This document shows, piece by piece, positions 8,702 through 17,300 of a DNA stretch of 64,000 nt (positions within the stretch are counted from its first letter, which is position 1; each line of letters opens with the position of its first letter). The notes under the pieces were generated by a model, which saw nothing but the letters and a program-made list of their open reading frames with translations, made no database searches and was not told the DNA's origin. The stretch covers positions 62,001-126,000 of the forward strand of contig NZ_VWMY01000027.1 of assembly GCF_008905045.1 (NCBI RefSeq), written 5' to 3'. The translations under genes were made by a program, and so were the position numbers. The DNA is from Streptomyces albicerus (GTDB lineage Bacteria; Actinomycetota; Actinomycetes; Streptomycetales; Streptomycetaceae).

Positions 8702-9546
8702 TTCACCGCTCCCAGGTTGAGGCCGGCCACGAAGTGCCGCTGGAACCGCAGGAAGACGGCCACGGTGGGAGCGGCGGCGATGACGGATCCGGCGGCGATC
8801 ACGTTCCACATCGACACATACTGGCCCTGAAGTCCGATGAGGGCGGCGGTGATCGGCATCTTGGTGTCGCTGCGCAGCACGGTGATCGCCCACAGCAGGT
8901 CGTTGAAGATCCACGTGAAGGACAGGGCGCTGAGGGCCGCCAGGGCGGGGCGGGTCAGCGGCAGGATGATCCGCCAGAAGATCTGCCACGGTCCGGCGCC
9001 GTCGACGACCGCCGCCTGCTGGATCTCCGCGGGGATCGCGCGCATGAAGCCGTGCAGGACGAAGACGTAGAAGCCGACGCCGAAGCCGATCTGTACGCCG
9101 ATGAGTGCGGGCAGGGTGTCGTAGATGCCCATCAGCTCGCTCAGTTTGGACACCGGGATGAGCAGGATCTGCGGCGGGAGCAGGTTGCCGCCGAGCATGA
9201 GCAGCAACAGGGAACGGCGGAAGGGCAGTTCGTAGCGGCTGAGAGCGAAGGCGGCCATGGCGGCCAGCGCGAGTGTCACGAGGACGCAGGGCACGGTGAC
9301 CAGCAGGCTGTTGATCAGGGCGCGCTGCTGGCCTCCGTCGTTCCAGGCCTGGCCGAAGTTGTCAAGGGTGAAGGAGTGCGGCCAGCTGCCCAGACCGTGT
9401 GCGGCGATGTCGTCGAAGGAGCGCAGGCTGGTCACCAGGACCAGGAGGATGGGCAGCAGCCACAGGACGGCCAACGTGCCCGCGCCCAGGTGGAATCCCG
9501 CGGTCGCGGCCCGCTTGCGGCGCAGTGCCGTGGACGTGGCGGACAT
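8698..9546 (-). CDS. Sugar ABC transporter permease (MalG type)
   Basis: A 282-residue inner-membrane protein with six predicted helices. The EAA-loop region (AAVVDGAGPWQIFWRIILPLTRP) near residue 190 contacts the ATPase. It is typical of the CUT1 family, which imports oligosaccharides. The start ATG shares its A with the stop of the preceding permease (TGATG). No ATPase gene is in the operon. In Streptomyces such CUT1 importers usually use the shared multitask ATPase MsiK encoded elsewhere, which is a family-based inference. Confidence 0.92.
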   Translation of the reverse strand: MSATSTALRRKRAATAGFHLGAGTLAVLWLLPILLVLVTSLRSFDDIAAHGLGSWPHSFTLDNFGQAWNDGGQQRALINSLLVTVPCVLVTLALAAMAAFALSRYELPFRRSLLLLMLGGNLLPPQILLIPVSKLSELMGIYDTLPALIGVQIGFGVGFYVFVLHGFMRAIPAEIQQAAVVDGAGPWQIFWRIILPLTRPALAALSALSFTWIFNDLLWAITVLRSDTKMPITAALIGLQGQYVSMWNVIAAGSVIAAAPTVAVFLRFQRHFVAGLNLGAVK

Positions 9547-10481
9547 CAGTCGGCCTCCCGGAACGCACGGACGAGGTAGGAGCAGATGACGCCGAAGGCC
9601 AGCACGAAGATGACGACGGCCAGGGCGGAGCCGTAGCCAAGGCGCAGGGACTGGAAGGCAGTTGAGTACATGTAGGTGCTCAGCAGTTCGGACGAGTGGT
9701 AGGGGCCGCCGCGGGTCAGCGACCACACGACGTCGAAGGAGCGGAGTGAGTCGATGACGATGACGGACAGGACGACCGCGTTGACGCTGCGCAGTTGGGG
9801 CAGGGTGACGTGGCGGAAGCGTTGCCAGGCTCCGGCGCCGTCGACCTTGGCCGCCTCGTACAGGGCCGGGTCGATGCCCTTGAGGCCGGCGAGGTAGAGG
9901 ACCATGACGTAGCCGATCTGCCGCCACAGCGCGGGCACGATCACCGCGTACAGGGCGGTGTCCTGGTCGGCTAGCCAGGCGTGGCGCAGGCTGCCCAGGC
10001 CGACCGATTCCAGGAGTTGGTTGAGGACGCCGTCGGGCTGGTAGATCGCCTGCCAGACGAGCGCGGTGGCGACCAGGGAGAAGACGACGGGCAGGAACAG
10101 GGCGGCCCGGTAGAAGCCGACGCCGCGCCGCTCCTGCTGGAGCAGCAGCGCGGCGGCCAGGCCGAGGAGTGCGGACAGGCCGCCGAAGAGCACGAGCCAC
10201 AGCACGGTGTGGCCGGCCGCGCTGCGGAAGACCTCGTCGCCGGCCATCTCGCGGAAGTTGTCCAGGCCGACGAACTGCGGCGTCGACACGCCGTCCCACT
10301 GGGTGAGGGCGAGGTAGAAGCCCTGCGCCGCGGGCCAGAACACCCACAGGGCCTCGGCGAGCAGCGGTACCAGGACGAAGGCGAGTACCAGCGGGGGTGT
10401 GCGCCGGGGGCCCCGGCCCCGACCGCCACGGGACGGCGTCGGGACCGGGGGCTTTTGGTGGGGAGCGGTCAGGACGGCCAT
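9546..10481 (-). CDS. Sugar ABC transporter permease (MalF type)
   Basis: A 311-residue membrane permease with a Pro/Arg-rich cytoplasmic N terminus and six helices. Its EAA loop (EAAKVDGAGAWQRFRHVTLPQLR) lies near residue 215. It is the partner of the MalG-type permease directly downstream. The start ATG 10481 follows the stop of the binding-protein gene by one base, and the 3' end overlaps the next start by one base. This is a standard SBP-MalF-MalG order of a CUT1 importer. Confidence 0.92.
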   Translation of the reverse strand: MAVLTAPHQKPPVPTPSRGGRGRGPRRTPPLVLAFVLVPLLAEALWVFWPAAQGFYLALTQWDGVSTPQFVGLDNFREMAGDEVFRSAAGHTVLWLVLFGGLSALLGLAAALLLQQERRGVGFYRAALFLPVVFSLVATALVWQAIYQPDGVLNQLLESVGLGSLRHAWLADQDTALYAVIVPALWRQIGYVMVLYLAGLKGIDPALYEAAKVDGAGAWQRFRHVTLPQLRSVNAVVLSVIVIDSLRSFDVVWSLTRGGPYHSSELLSTYMYSTAFQSLRLGYGSALAVVIFVLAFGVICSYLVRAFREAD

Positions 10482-10482
10482 G

Positions 10483-11769
10483 TCAGGCGTTCCAGATCTT
10501 TTCGGCGTCGCGCTGCCAGTCGGTGAGGATGCCGCCGATGCTCTTCGGTTTGGCCAGGAACTTCGTCAGCGCGGTGTCCGCCGCGGGCTGCATGGCGTCG
10601 CTGGAGTCCCGGTTGAAGAACTGGGTGATCTCGACTGCTTCCTCGATGTGCTTGCGGCCCTTCTTCACCAGCGCGGTGCCGGCGTCCTTCGCGTCCGGGT
10701 GGCATGGCAGGACGGTCCCGGACGAGCCCTTGATGTAGATCTCCTGGGCTTCGGCGGTGGCGAGGTAGCGCAGCAGGTCGGACACCTGGTCGCGGCGGCC
10801 GGTGCGGGCGCTGGCGAAGTAGCCGTCGACCGGGGCCTCTTCGGCGAGCGGGATCTTCGGGTCGATGACGGGGAAGCGGAAGAAGTCGATGTCGTCCAGG
10901 GCGTCCTTGGGCGCCGCGTCGGCGAAGAAGGTGCCGATCAGCATCATGCCGCTGCGGCCGTTGAGCAGGGAGGTCGTGGCGTCCTGGAAGGCGACGGCGG
11001 TGCCGTTCGGGTCGAAGTACGGCAGCAGCTCCTGCCACCGGTCGAAGACCTTGCGTACCTCGGGGTCGTCGAACCGGTGCTTGCCGGCGAGGAGTTGGCG
11101 GTGGTAGTCGGCGCCGTTGATGCGGATGTCGAGGTAGTCGAACCAGGCCGAGGCCACCCAGGCGGTGTTGCCGCCGGCGCCCAGGCCGATCGGGTCTACG
11201 CCCTTGGACTTGAGCTTGTCGCACAGGTCCAGGAAGTCGTCCCAGCTCTTGGGCTCGCTCACGCCCCACTTCGCGAAGTTGGACTTCCGGTAGAACATGC
11301 CCCACCAGTAGTAGGTGGCGGGGACGAAGACCTTCTTGCCGGAGCTCGCGGTGCACAGGCTGTGCAGCGCCTTGGAGTAGCCCTTGAGGTCGGGCGAGGT
11401 CCAGACGTCGTCGAGGTCGAGCAGCAGGTCCTTCTTGGCGTAGGCGTCCGCGACCGAGCCGGGGTACCAGGTGCAGACGTCAGGCGGGTTGGCGGAGGTG
11501 AGATACGTCGGCAGCTGGGTGCGGAAGGTCTCCGCGGCGACGGTGTTGAGGGTGGCGCGCCCGGACCCCTTCTTCGCGTAGGCGGCGACGATGTCCTCCA
11601 TCGCGGCCTTGGCCTGCGGGGCGGAGAGGTTGGACTGGAGGGTCACCGCGCCTTTCGAGGAGCTCTTGCCGGAGGAGGTGGCGGTGACACAGCCGCTGAG
11701 CAGCGCCGCCGTCCCGGCGGCGCCGAGTCCGGTGAGGAACCGGCGTCGGTTGGGCTGATGGTTCGTCAT
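10483..11769 (-). CDS. Extracellular sugar-binding lipoprotein of ABC importer
   Basis: A 428-residue solute-binding protein. The N terminus carries a twin-arginine motif (RRRFLTG, residues 8-14) and a lipobox LLSGC with C27, so it is probably a Tat-exported lipoprotein. The mature part follows the SBP_bac_1 pattern of CUT1 oligosaccharide receptors, with an aromatic-rich YYWWGMFYRKS region near 175 typical of sugar pockets. A GGGAG site lies 5 bases before the ATG. It is the first gene of the importer operon. Its leader contains a large hairpin (11784-11839) and an AT-rich motif (11866-11893) shared with the GH27/GH2 intergenic region. The genes around it suggest alpha-galactosides or galactomannan fragments as ligand. 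Confidence 0.9.
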   Translation of the reverse strand: MTNHQPNRRRFLTGLGAAGTAALLSGCVTATSSGKSSSKGAVTLQSNLSAPQAKAAMEDIVAAYAKKGSGRATLNTVAAETFRTQLPTYLTSANPPDVCTWYPGSVADAYAKKDLLLDLDDVWTSPDLKGYSKALHSLCTASSGKKVFVPATYYWWGMFYRKSNFAKWGVSEPKSWDDFLDLCDKLKSKGVDPIGLGAGGNTAWVASAWFDYLDIRINGADYHRQLLAGKHRFDDPEVRKVFDRWQELLPYFDPNGTAVAFQDATTSLLNGRSGMMLIGTFFADAAPKDALDDIDFFRFPVIDPKIPLAEEAPVDGYFASARTGRRDQVSDLLRYLATAEAQEIYIKGSSGTVLPCHPDAKDAGTALVKKGRKHIEEAVEITQFFNRDSSDAMQPAADTALTKFLAKPKSIGGILTDWQRDAEKIWNA

Positions 11770-11783
11770 GGAGGCTCCCTGCA

Positions 11784-11839
11784 GATCCGCGCGAGTGGGG
11801 CGGGCCCTCCTGACGGCCGGGGCCCCGCTCGCGCGGATC
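11784..11839 (-). promoter_or_regulatory. Large hairpin in the leader of the sugar-importer operon
   Basis: Bases 11784-11801 and 11822-11839 are 18-base inverted arms with one mismatch and a 20-base loop. The structure ends 14 bases before the binding-protein start codon, just upstream of the ribosome binding site. It also lies 44 bases after the stop of the GH27 gene on the same strand. It may be the GH27 terminator, an attenuator or an mRNA-stabilising 5' structure. No U-run follows. Confidence 0.6.
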
Positions 11840-11865
11840 CAGATTCGCGTGGTGCTTCGACCACG

Positions 11866-11893
11866 TCAAGAATAATTACTAATTTATTTGAAC
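11866..11893. promoter_or_regulatory. AT-rich operator-like motif, copy 1 (sugar-importer promoter)
   Basis: An unusually AT-rich stretch matches the one at 14139-14166 in 23 of 28 positions. The core is AATTACTAATT, a perfect 5-1-5 palindrome. It lies about 100 bases before the binding-protein start and overlaps the GH27 stop codon. Sharing with the GH27/GH2 intergenic region suggests a common regulator. Confidence 0.6.
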
Positions 11894-14034
11894 TGGGTCC
11901 GGTGGACGTGTCCGTCGACTCCGCGGAACACCGCGTCGACCGTGCCGCCCGGTCCGGCCACCGCTCCGAGCGCCCCGTCGAAGGCGGCGCTGGGGAACTC
12001 CTGCCGCTTGGTCCAGCCCTGCCAGGCACCGTTCTCGTACCGCTGCTGCCAGAGCGTGTAGTCGGCGGCCCGCGCGTACAGCACCACGGCGTCTCCCACC
12101 GCGACGAGCGTCGGGCTGCCGCTGACGGTCCCGCCGAGCGACGTCCACTGCGACCCCTCCCCCGACGTCGCCCGGGACCGCGTCCACACGTCGTCCGCCG
12201 CGGTGCGAACGGCCACGTGGACCCGCCCCTGGGCGTCGACGACGGCGGACGGCCGCCCGTAGGTCGGCCGGCCACCGGGTGCGTCGAGCGACGTCCACCC
12301 GGACGAAGGGCCGCGCTGCACGATCCGCCCGTCGGAGCCCCGGGCGAACAGCGTCCAGTGACCGGGATCGGTGAACGCCACCGACGGCGCGTCGGTCACC
12401 TGGCCGCCCAGGCTCTGCCACGTGCCCCAACGGCCGCCGGAGAAGACCCGCCGGTACACCCGGGAGTCGGCGCCCCGCACGAACACGTCGATCCGGCCGC
12501 CCGCCGAGGCGTACGCGGCCGGCTGCCCCAGGATCCTGCCCTTCGCAGGACCGCCGAGATCCCGGATCCGCGGCCTGCCGCTGCCGTCGGCGGAGGCGGT
12601 GTGCTGGACGAGGGCGCCGTCCGGTCCGCGCAGGAAGGTCGTGAGTGTGTCGCCGTCGCGCACCACTGCCGGACTCGCCGTGGCCCGCTGTCCCAGGCTG
12701 GTGCCGGGCAGGGCGTCCGGGCCGGACAGCTTCAGGAACGCGGTGCCGTGCGCCGGAACTTCGACCGTGTACGTGTCGGTGTGAACGCCCCGGTCCTCTC
12801 GTGCCCGCAGGTCGCGGACCCGCACCGCCCCACCGAGCCCCACGTCGGAGAACCGGACCGTGCGCTCGACCGGCCGGTCGGAGCGGTTGAGCAGCACGAC
12901 CGCCCGCCGGCCATTGCCTTCGAGGACCTTGCTGTAGACGTCGCCGACGGAGTCGGAGGCCACCCGTACGCCCTGGACGGCCAGGGGGTCTTGGTCGACA
13001 GCGATGATCTCCGGGTTGCGCAGCGTCTCGATCATCGAGTCCGACAGGGTGCGCGGGTCGGAGCCCAGGACGAGCGGCGAGCCCATCTCGGCCCACATCA
13101 CGAACTGCGTGGTGGACTCCTCCTGCGTCAGCTCCAGGGACCCGTCGCCCATGCGACGCATGGGGATGAGGTAGTCCGGGTCGTTGTAGCGGCCCGGGCC
13201 CTGCGCCTCGGGGTGCCAGGCGTTGGCGTCCATGTTGCGCAGCACGTTGGGCCACTGCCCGGGACTCGGGGTGCCCCAGGCGATGTCCGTGCCGGTGCGC
13301 CAGGAATCGGCGATCGTCGGGGCGTAGACGTACGAGTTGTGCGCGTCCTGCTCGGGCGTGTGCGGCAGCCCCCAGTCGTCGGTCAGCGGGTTGCACAGAT
13401 TCAGCAGCATCTTCCGGCCGGACTTGGCCACCGCGTCGCTGAACTCCTTGAACGCGGGGCCCGGATCGAGCTTGGCGCCGATCCCGCACAGGAAGTCGAC
13501 CTTGACCGCGTCGATCTTCCAGCCCGCGAACTGCCGCGCGTCCTCCTCGTAGTACCCCCTGCTGCCGAGACCGCAGCTCTTGCCGCCGTCGTAGGCGCCG
13601 GCGTCGGTGTAGATGCCTGCCTTGAGTCCGCGCTGGTGGAGGTAGGAGACCAGCGCCGGGATGCCGGAGGGGAAGCGGTTCGGATGGGCGACGAGCCGCC
13701 CTTGCGCGTCGCGCGGGTTGTCGGCCTGCCAGCCGCCGTCGAGCCACACGATGTCGTAACCGCTGTCGCGCAGACCGCTGCTGACCAACTTGTCGGCGAC
13801 GGCGCGCACTTCCTGTTCGGTGGGTGCGCCCAGCCCGTAGTACGTGTTCCAGCCCATGTAGGGCGTCGGAGCGAGACCACTGTCGTAGTACTCGGGCGCG
13901 CCCTGGTCGACGGCGGTCTGCGCCGTGGCCACAGGGGCCGCGGTCACCGCCAGGACCGTGGCGATCGCGACCGTGGTGGCACGGCGCGTGAGTCTCAGCG
14001 CTGCGGGTGTACGGGGCTGCGGGGGTGAAGTCAC
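11884..14034 (-). CDS. Secreted GH27 alpha-galactosidase with C-terminal beta-propeller-like repeats
   Basis: A 716-residue exported enzyme that removes alpha-galactosyl residues from polysaccharides or oligosaccharides outside the cell. The start GTG 14034 is preceded by a GGGAGAGG site. The signal peptide has RLTRRATT followed by a hydrophobic stretch ending near VATAQT. The GH27 barrel spans about 45-410: YMGWNTYYG, LDGGW near 99, nucleophile D180 in VKVDFLCG and acid/base in the NDPDYL motif (285-287). A Greek-key beta domain follows. Residues about 480-716 hold several repeats with the W-x-x-LGG pattern and DVFVRG/VFFRG-like strands, resembling PLL/sialidase-like lectin propellers that bind sugars. 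Transcription diverges from the GH2 gene. Confidence 0.92.
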   Translation of the reverse strand: MTSPPQPRTPAALRLTRRATTVAIATVLAVTAAPVATAQTAVDQGAPEYYDSGLAPTPYMGWNTYYGLGAPTEQEVRAVADKLVSSGLRDSGYDIVWLDGGWQADNPRDAQGRLVAHPNRFPSGIPALVSYLHQRGLKAGIYTDAGAYDGGKSCGLGSRGYYEEDARQFAGWKIDAVKVDFLCGIGAKLDPGPAFKEFSDAVAKSGRKMLLNLCNPLTDDWGLPHTPEQDAHNSYVYAPTIADSWRTGTDIAWGTPSPGQWPNVLRNMDANAWHPEAQGPGRYNDPDYLIPMRRMGDGSLELTQEESTTQFVMWAEMGSPLVLGSDPRTLSDSMIETLRNPEIIAVDQDPLAVQGVRVASDSVGDVYSKVLEGNGRRAVVLLNRSDRPVERTVRFSDVGLGGAVRVRDLRAREDRGVHTDTYTVEVPAHGTAFLKLSGPDALPGTSLGQRATASPAVVRDGDTLTTFLRGPDGALVQHTASADGSGRPRIRDLGGPAKGRILGQPAAYASAGGRIDVFVRGADSRVYRRVFSGGRWGTWQSLGGQVTDAPSVAFTDPGHWTLFARGSDGRIVQRGPSSGWTSLDAPGGRPTYGRPSAVVDAQGRVHVAVRTAADDVWTRSRATSGEGSQWTSLGGTVSGSPTLVAVGDAVVLYARAADYTLWQQRYENGAWQGWTKRQEFPSAAFDGALGAVAGPGGTVDAVFRGVDGHVHRTQFK

Positions 14035-14138
14035 TTGCCTCTCCCGATGGTTGGGAAGCACGAGGGCGTGACGCGGGCCGCGCTGCAACAGGGGCCGCCG
14101 ACGTCACGGCGAAGACTGTGGCGCGTGGCCGAAACCCT

Positions 14139-14166
14139 GTCAATATTAATTCCTAATTTAATAGAA
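14139..14166. promoter_or_regulatory. AT-rich operator-like motif, copy 2 (GH27/GH2 intergenic)
   Basis: Same motif as at 11866-11893: GTCAA, then AATT-N2-TAATTTA, then GAA. It is centred in the 272-base divergent region, about 105 bases upstream of the GH27 start and 140 bases upstream of the GH2 start, so one protein could control both. Confidence 0.6.
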
Positions 14167-14221
14167 AGCGGCTCTGGTCTTGCACCAGGGGTTGACAGGA
14201 ATCCCCTCGCACCACAGCCTT

Positions 14222-14235
14222 TGGCAACGTTGTCA
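14222..14235. promoter_or_regulatory. LacI-family-like operator
   Basis: TGGCAACGTTGTCA is palindromic in 12 of 14 positions around the CAACGTTG core common to LacI/GalR-type operators. It lies 72 bases before the GH2 start; a TTGACA element at 14192-14197 is just upstream. No LacI gene is in the window, so the binding protein is unknown. Confidence 0.4.
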
Positions 14236-14306
14236 TTCCGTTTGGCACCACGCGCGCCGTGTCGTGTCCGGCCCGTGCCGCTGTCTTTTGATGGGACATC
14301 ACACTC

Positions 14307-17300
14307 ATGACAGATCAGTCGAGTCCGCCACGTCACCCGTCGCGACGGTCGGTCGTCACCGGGGGCTCCACTCTGCTGGCGGGGTTCGGTCTCGGTTCCC
14401 TGTTGCCCGTGTCGACCGCTGCCGCTGCCGGCACCGACATGCCGGCCGCGCCTTCCCCCACTCGTGAGCTCGCGCTCCACCGCCCCGTCGCGGTCTCTTC
14501 GACGGCCTACGCGCCCACCCCGGGCTCGTTCGTGGTCGATCGGCTCACCTCACCGGGAGTGCGCGGCAGCGGATGGCGCGCGGCAGCGGGTGACCCGCAG
14601 TGGATCTCGATCGATCTGCAGGCCGCATGCGACGTCACCTGGATCCGTCTCACTTTCGAAGCCGATGCCAGTGACCCGGTGTTCACGCCCCCCACCACGG
14701 GCAATCCGGCCAACGGCACCACGGGCAAGGAGATCCAGTCGAGTTACGCGGTCGAGTACACGGTCGAGACGTCGACCGACCGTGCGTCCTGGACGAGCGT
14801 GTACCGCACGACGGCGGGCACCGGCGGCGTGGTGAACATCCAGCTCCCCCGCCCGGTCACGGCGCGCTGGGTGCGGATGACCTCGCGCAAGCGCTCCAGC
14901 CCCAACCCCCTGGGCCTGAACGGCTTCGAGGTCTACGGCACCGCCAAGGGACACCGGCCGTCGGCCACCGGCTGGACGGACTGGGGCACGCACTCCGGGC
15001 CTGCGCCCAAGCTGACGGTGGCCGATGACGGCACCGTGCCGGTGGAGTCCGGTTGGCGGCTGACCCTCGACGAGTGGGCCGGCGCCGAGGGCAAGGACCT
15101 GTCGAAGACGTCCGTCGACACCGGCGGCTGGCTGCCGGCCACCGTCCCCGGCACGGTGCTGACCTCGCTCGTGGACCAGGGCAAGCTGCCCGATCCCGTC
15201 GTCGGACTCAACAACCTCCAGGTCCCCGAGGCCCTGTCACGGCACGCGTGGTGGTACAAGCGGGACTTCGAGCTGCCGCGCGGTCTGCGCACCGGAGCCG
15301 GGCGCCGGATCTGGCTGGAGTTCGACGGCATCAACCACACGGCCGACATCTGGCTCAACGCTCGGCACGTGGGCGATCTGACGTATCCCTTCGCCCGCTC
15401 CGCCCACGACGTGACCGAGCTGCTCTCGACGGACGACACGAACGCCCTAGCGGTGAAGATCACGCCGATGCCGGTTCCCGGCAGCCCCGGTGACAAGGGC
15501 CCGGCCGGCGAGGCCTGGGTGGACGCGGGCGCCAACCAGATGAACCTCAACTCGCCCACCTACCTGGCCTCCTCGGGCTGGGACTGGATGCCCGCGGTAC
15601 GCGACCGGGCCGCCGGCATCTGGAACCACGTCCGGCTGAGATCCACCGGCCATGTCGTGATCGGCGATCCGCGTGTCGACACGGTCCTGCCGAACCTGCC
15701 TGATGTGTCCGTCGCCGAGTTGACCATCGTCGTTCCGGTCCGCAACGCCGACACCGCCGACCACCGAGCGACGGTCTCCGCGGCCTTCGACGACATACGG
15801 GTCTCCAAGGTCGTCACCGTGCCGGCGGGCAAAAGCATCGACGTGACCTTCACCCCCGACGCCTTCGGCCGCCTGCGGCTGCGCAACCCCAGGCTGTGGT
15901 GGCCCAACGGGCTCGGTGACCCCGCCCTGCATGACCTCACCCTGGTCGCGTCGGTCGACGGCGACGAGAGCGACCGTCGTGCCACCCGGTTCGGCATCCG
16001 CCAGTTCGGCTACGAGTACGAGGTGCCGCTGCCGTTCGCCGCCTCCGGTGACGCCTACACCCAGTCCGTGACCTTCGACCGGCAGCAGGCCCGGTACGTA
16101 CGCATCAAGTGCCTGACCCGGGCCACCAGTTGGGGCAGCTCGCTGTGGACCCTGTCCGTGTTCGACAGCGCCCGGCCCTCCACCGACCTCGCCCTGCACG
16201 CACAGGCCGACGCCTCGAGCACGGACGGGAACGATCACGGCCCGGCCCACGTGACCGACGGCGATCCCGCCACCCGCTGGTCCTCGGCCTACGAGGACGA
16301 CCACTGGATCCGCGTCGACCTGGGATCCCAGCAGTCCCTCGACCGGGTCGACCTGGTCTGGGAGCAGGCGTACGCGAAGACCTACGTGGTGCAGGTCTCC
16401 TCCGACGACGCCAACTGGACAGATGTGGCGTCGGTGGACAACGGGGCGGTGCCACTGCCCTTCAACAACGGCAACGCCAGCCTGCAGGTCGAGGACTTCG
16501 CTCCCCGAACCGCCCGCTACGTCCGCATCGCCTGCGGGCTGCGCAACACGAGCTGGGGCAACTCCCTGTGGTCACTGGGCGTCATCGACAGCGCCGACCC
16601 CGGAACCGACCTCGCCCTGCGCCAGAAGGCGGCTGCCTCGACCGAGGAGCCCGACCACCCGGCCGCCCACGCCACCGACGGCGATCCGGGCACCCGCTGG
16701 TCCTCCCAGTACGAGGACCACCAGTGGATCCAGGTCGATCTCGGCTCCGCGAAGAGGTTCGACCGGGTGGCCATCCTGTGGGAGTCGGCCTACCCGAAGA
16801 CCTACGTGATCCAGGTGTCCGACGACGCGGACACCTGGACCGACGTGAAGTCCGTGTCCAACACCCCCGACCCTCTGAAGATCAGCGTGAACGGCGTCCG
16901 GGTCCTGGCCCGCGGCGGAAACTGGGGCTGGGACGAACTGCTGCGCCGGATGCCGTCGGAGCGGATGGACGCGGCCGTACGGATGCACCGTGACATGAAC
17001 TTCACGATGATCCGCAACTGGGTGGGCACCTGCGACCGGGAGGAGTTCTTCGCCGCCTGCGACACACACGGGATCCTGGTGTGGAACGACTTCCCCAACG
17101 CGTGGGCCATGGACCCGCCGGACCACGACGCCTTCAACTCGATCGCGCGGGACACCGTCCTGCGCTACCGCATCCACCCCAGCGTGGTGGTCTGGTGCGG
17201 AGCCAACGAGGGCAACCCGCCGGCCGCCATCGACAAGGGCATGCGTGAAGCCGTCGAACAGCAGGTCCCCGGCATCCTCTACCAGAACAACTCGGCCGGC

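Noticed and set aside
10399..14028. 1209-codon plus-strand open frame
   Set aside because: It runs antisense across parts of a permease, the binding protein and GH27, all of which have clear motifs; no ribosome site or domain supports it.
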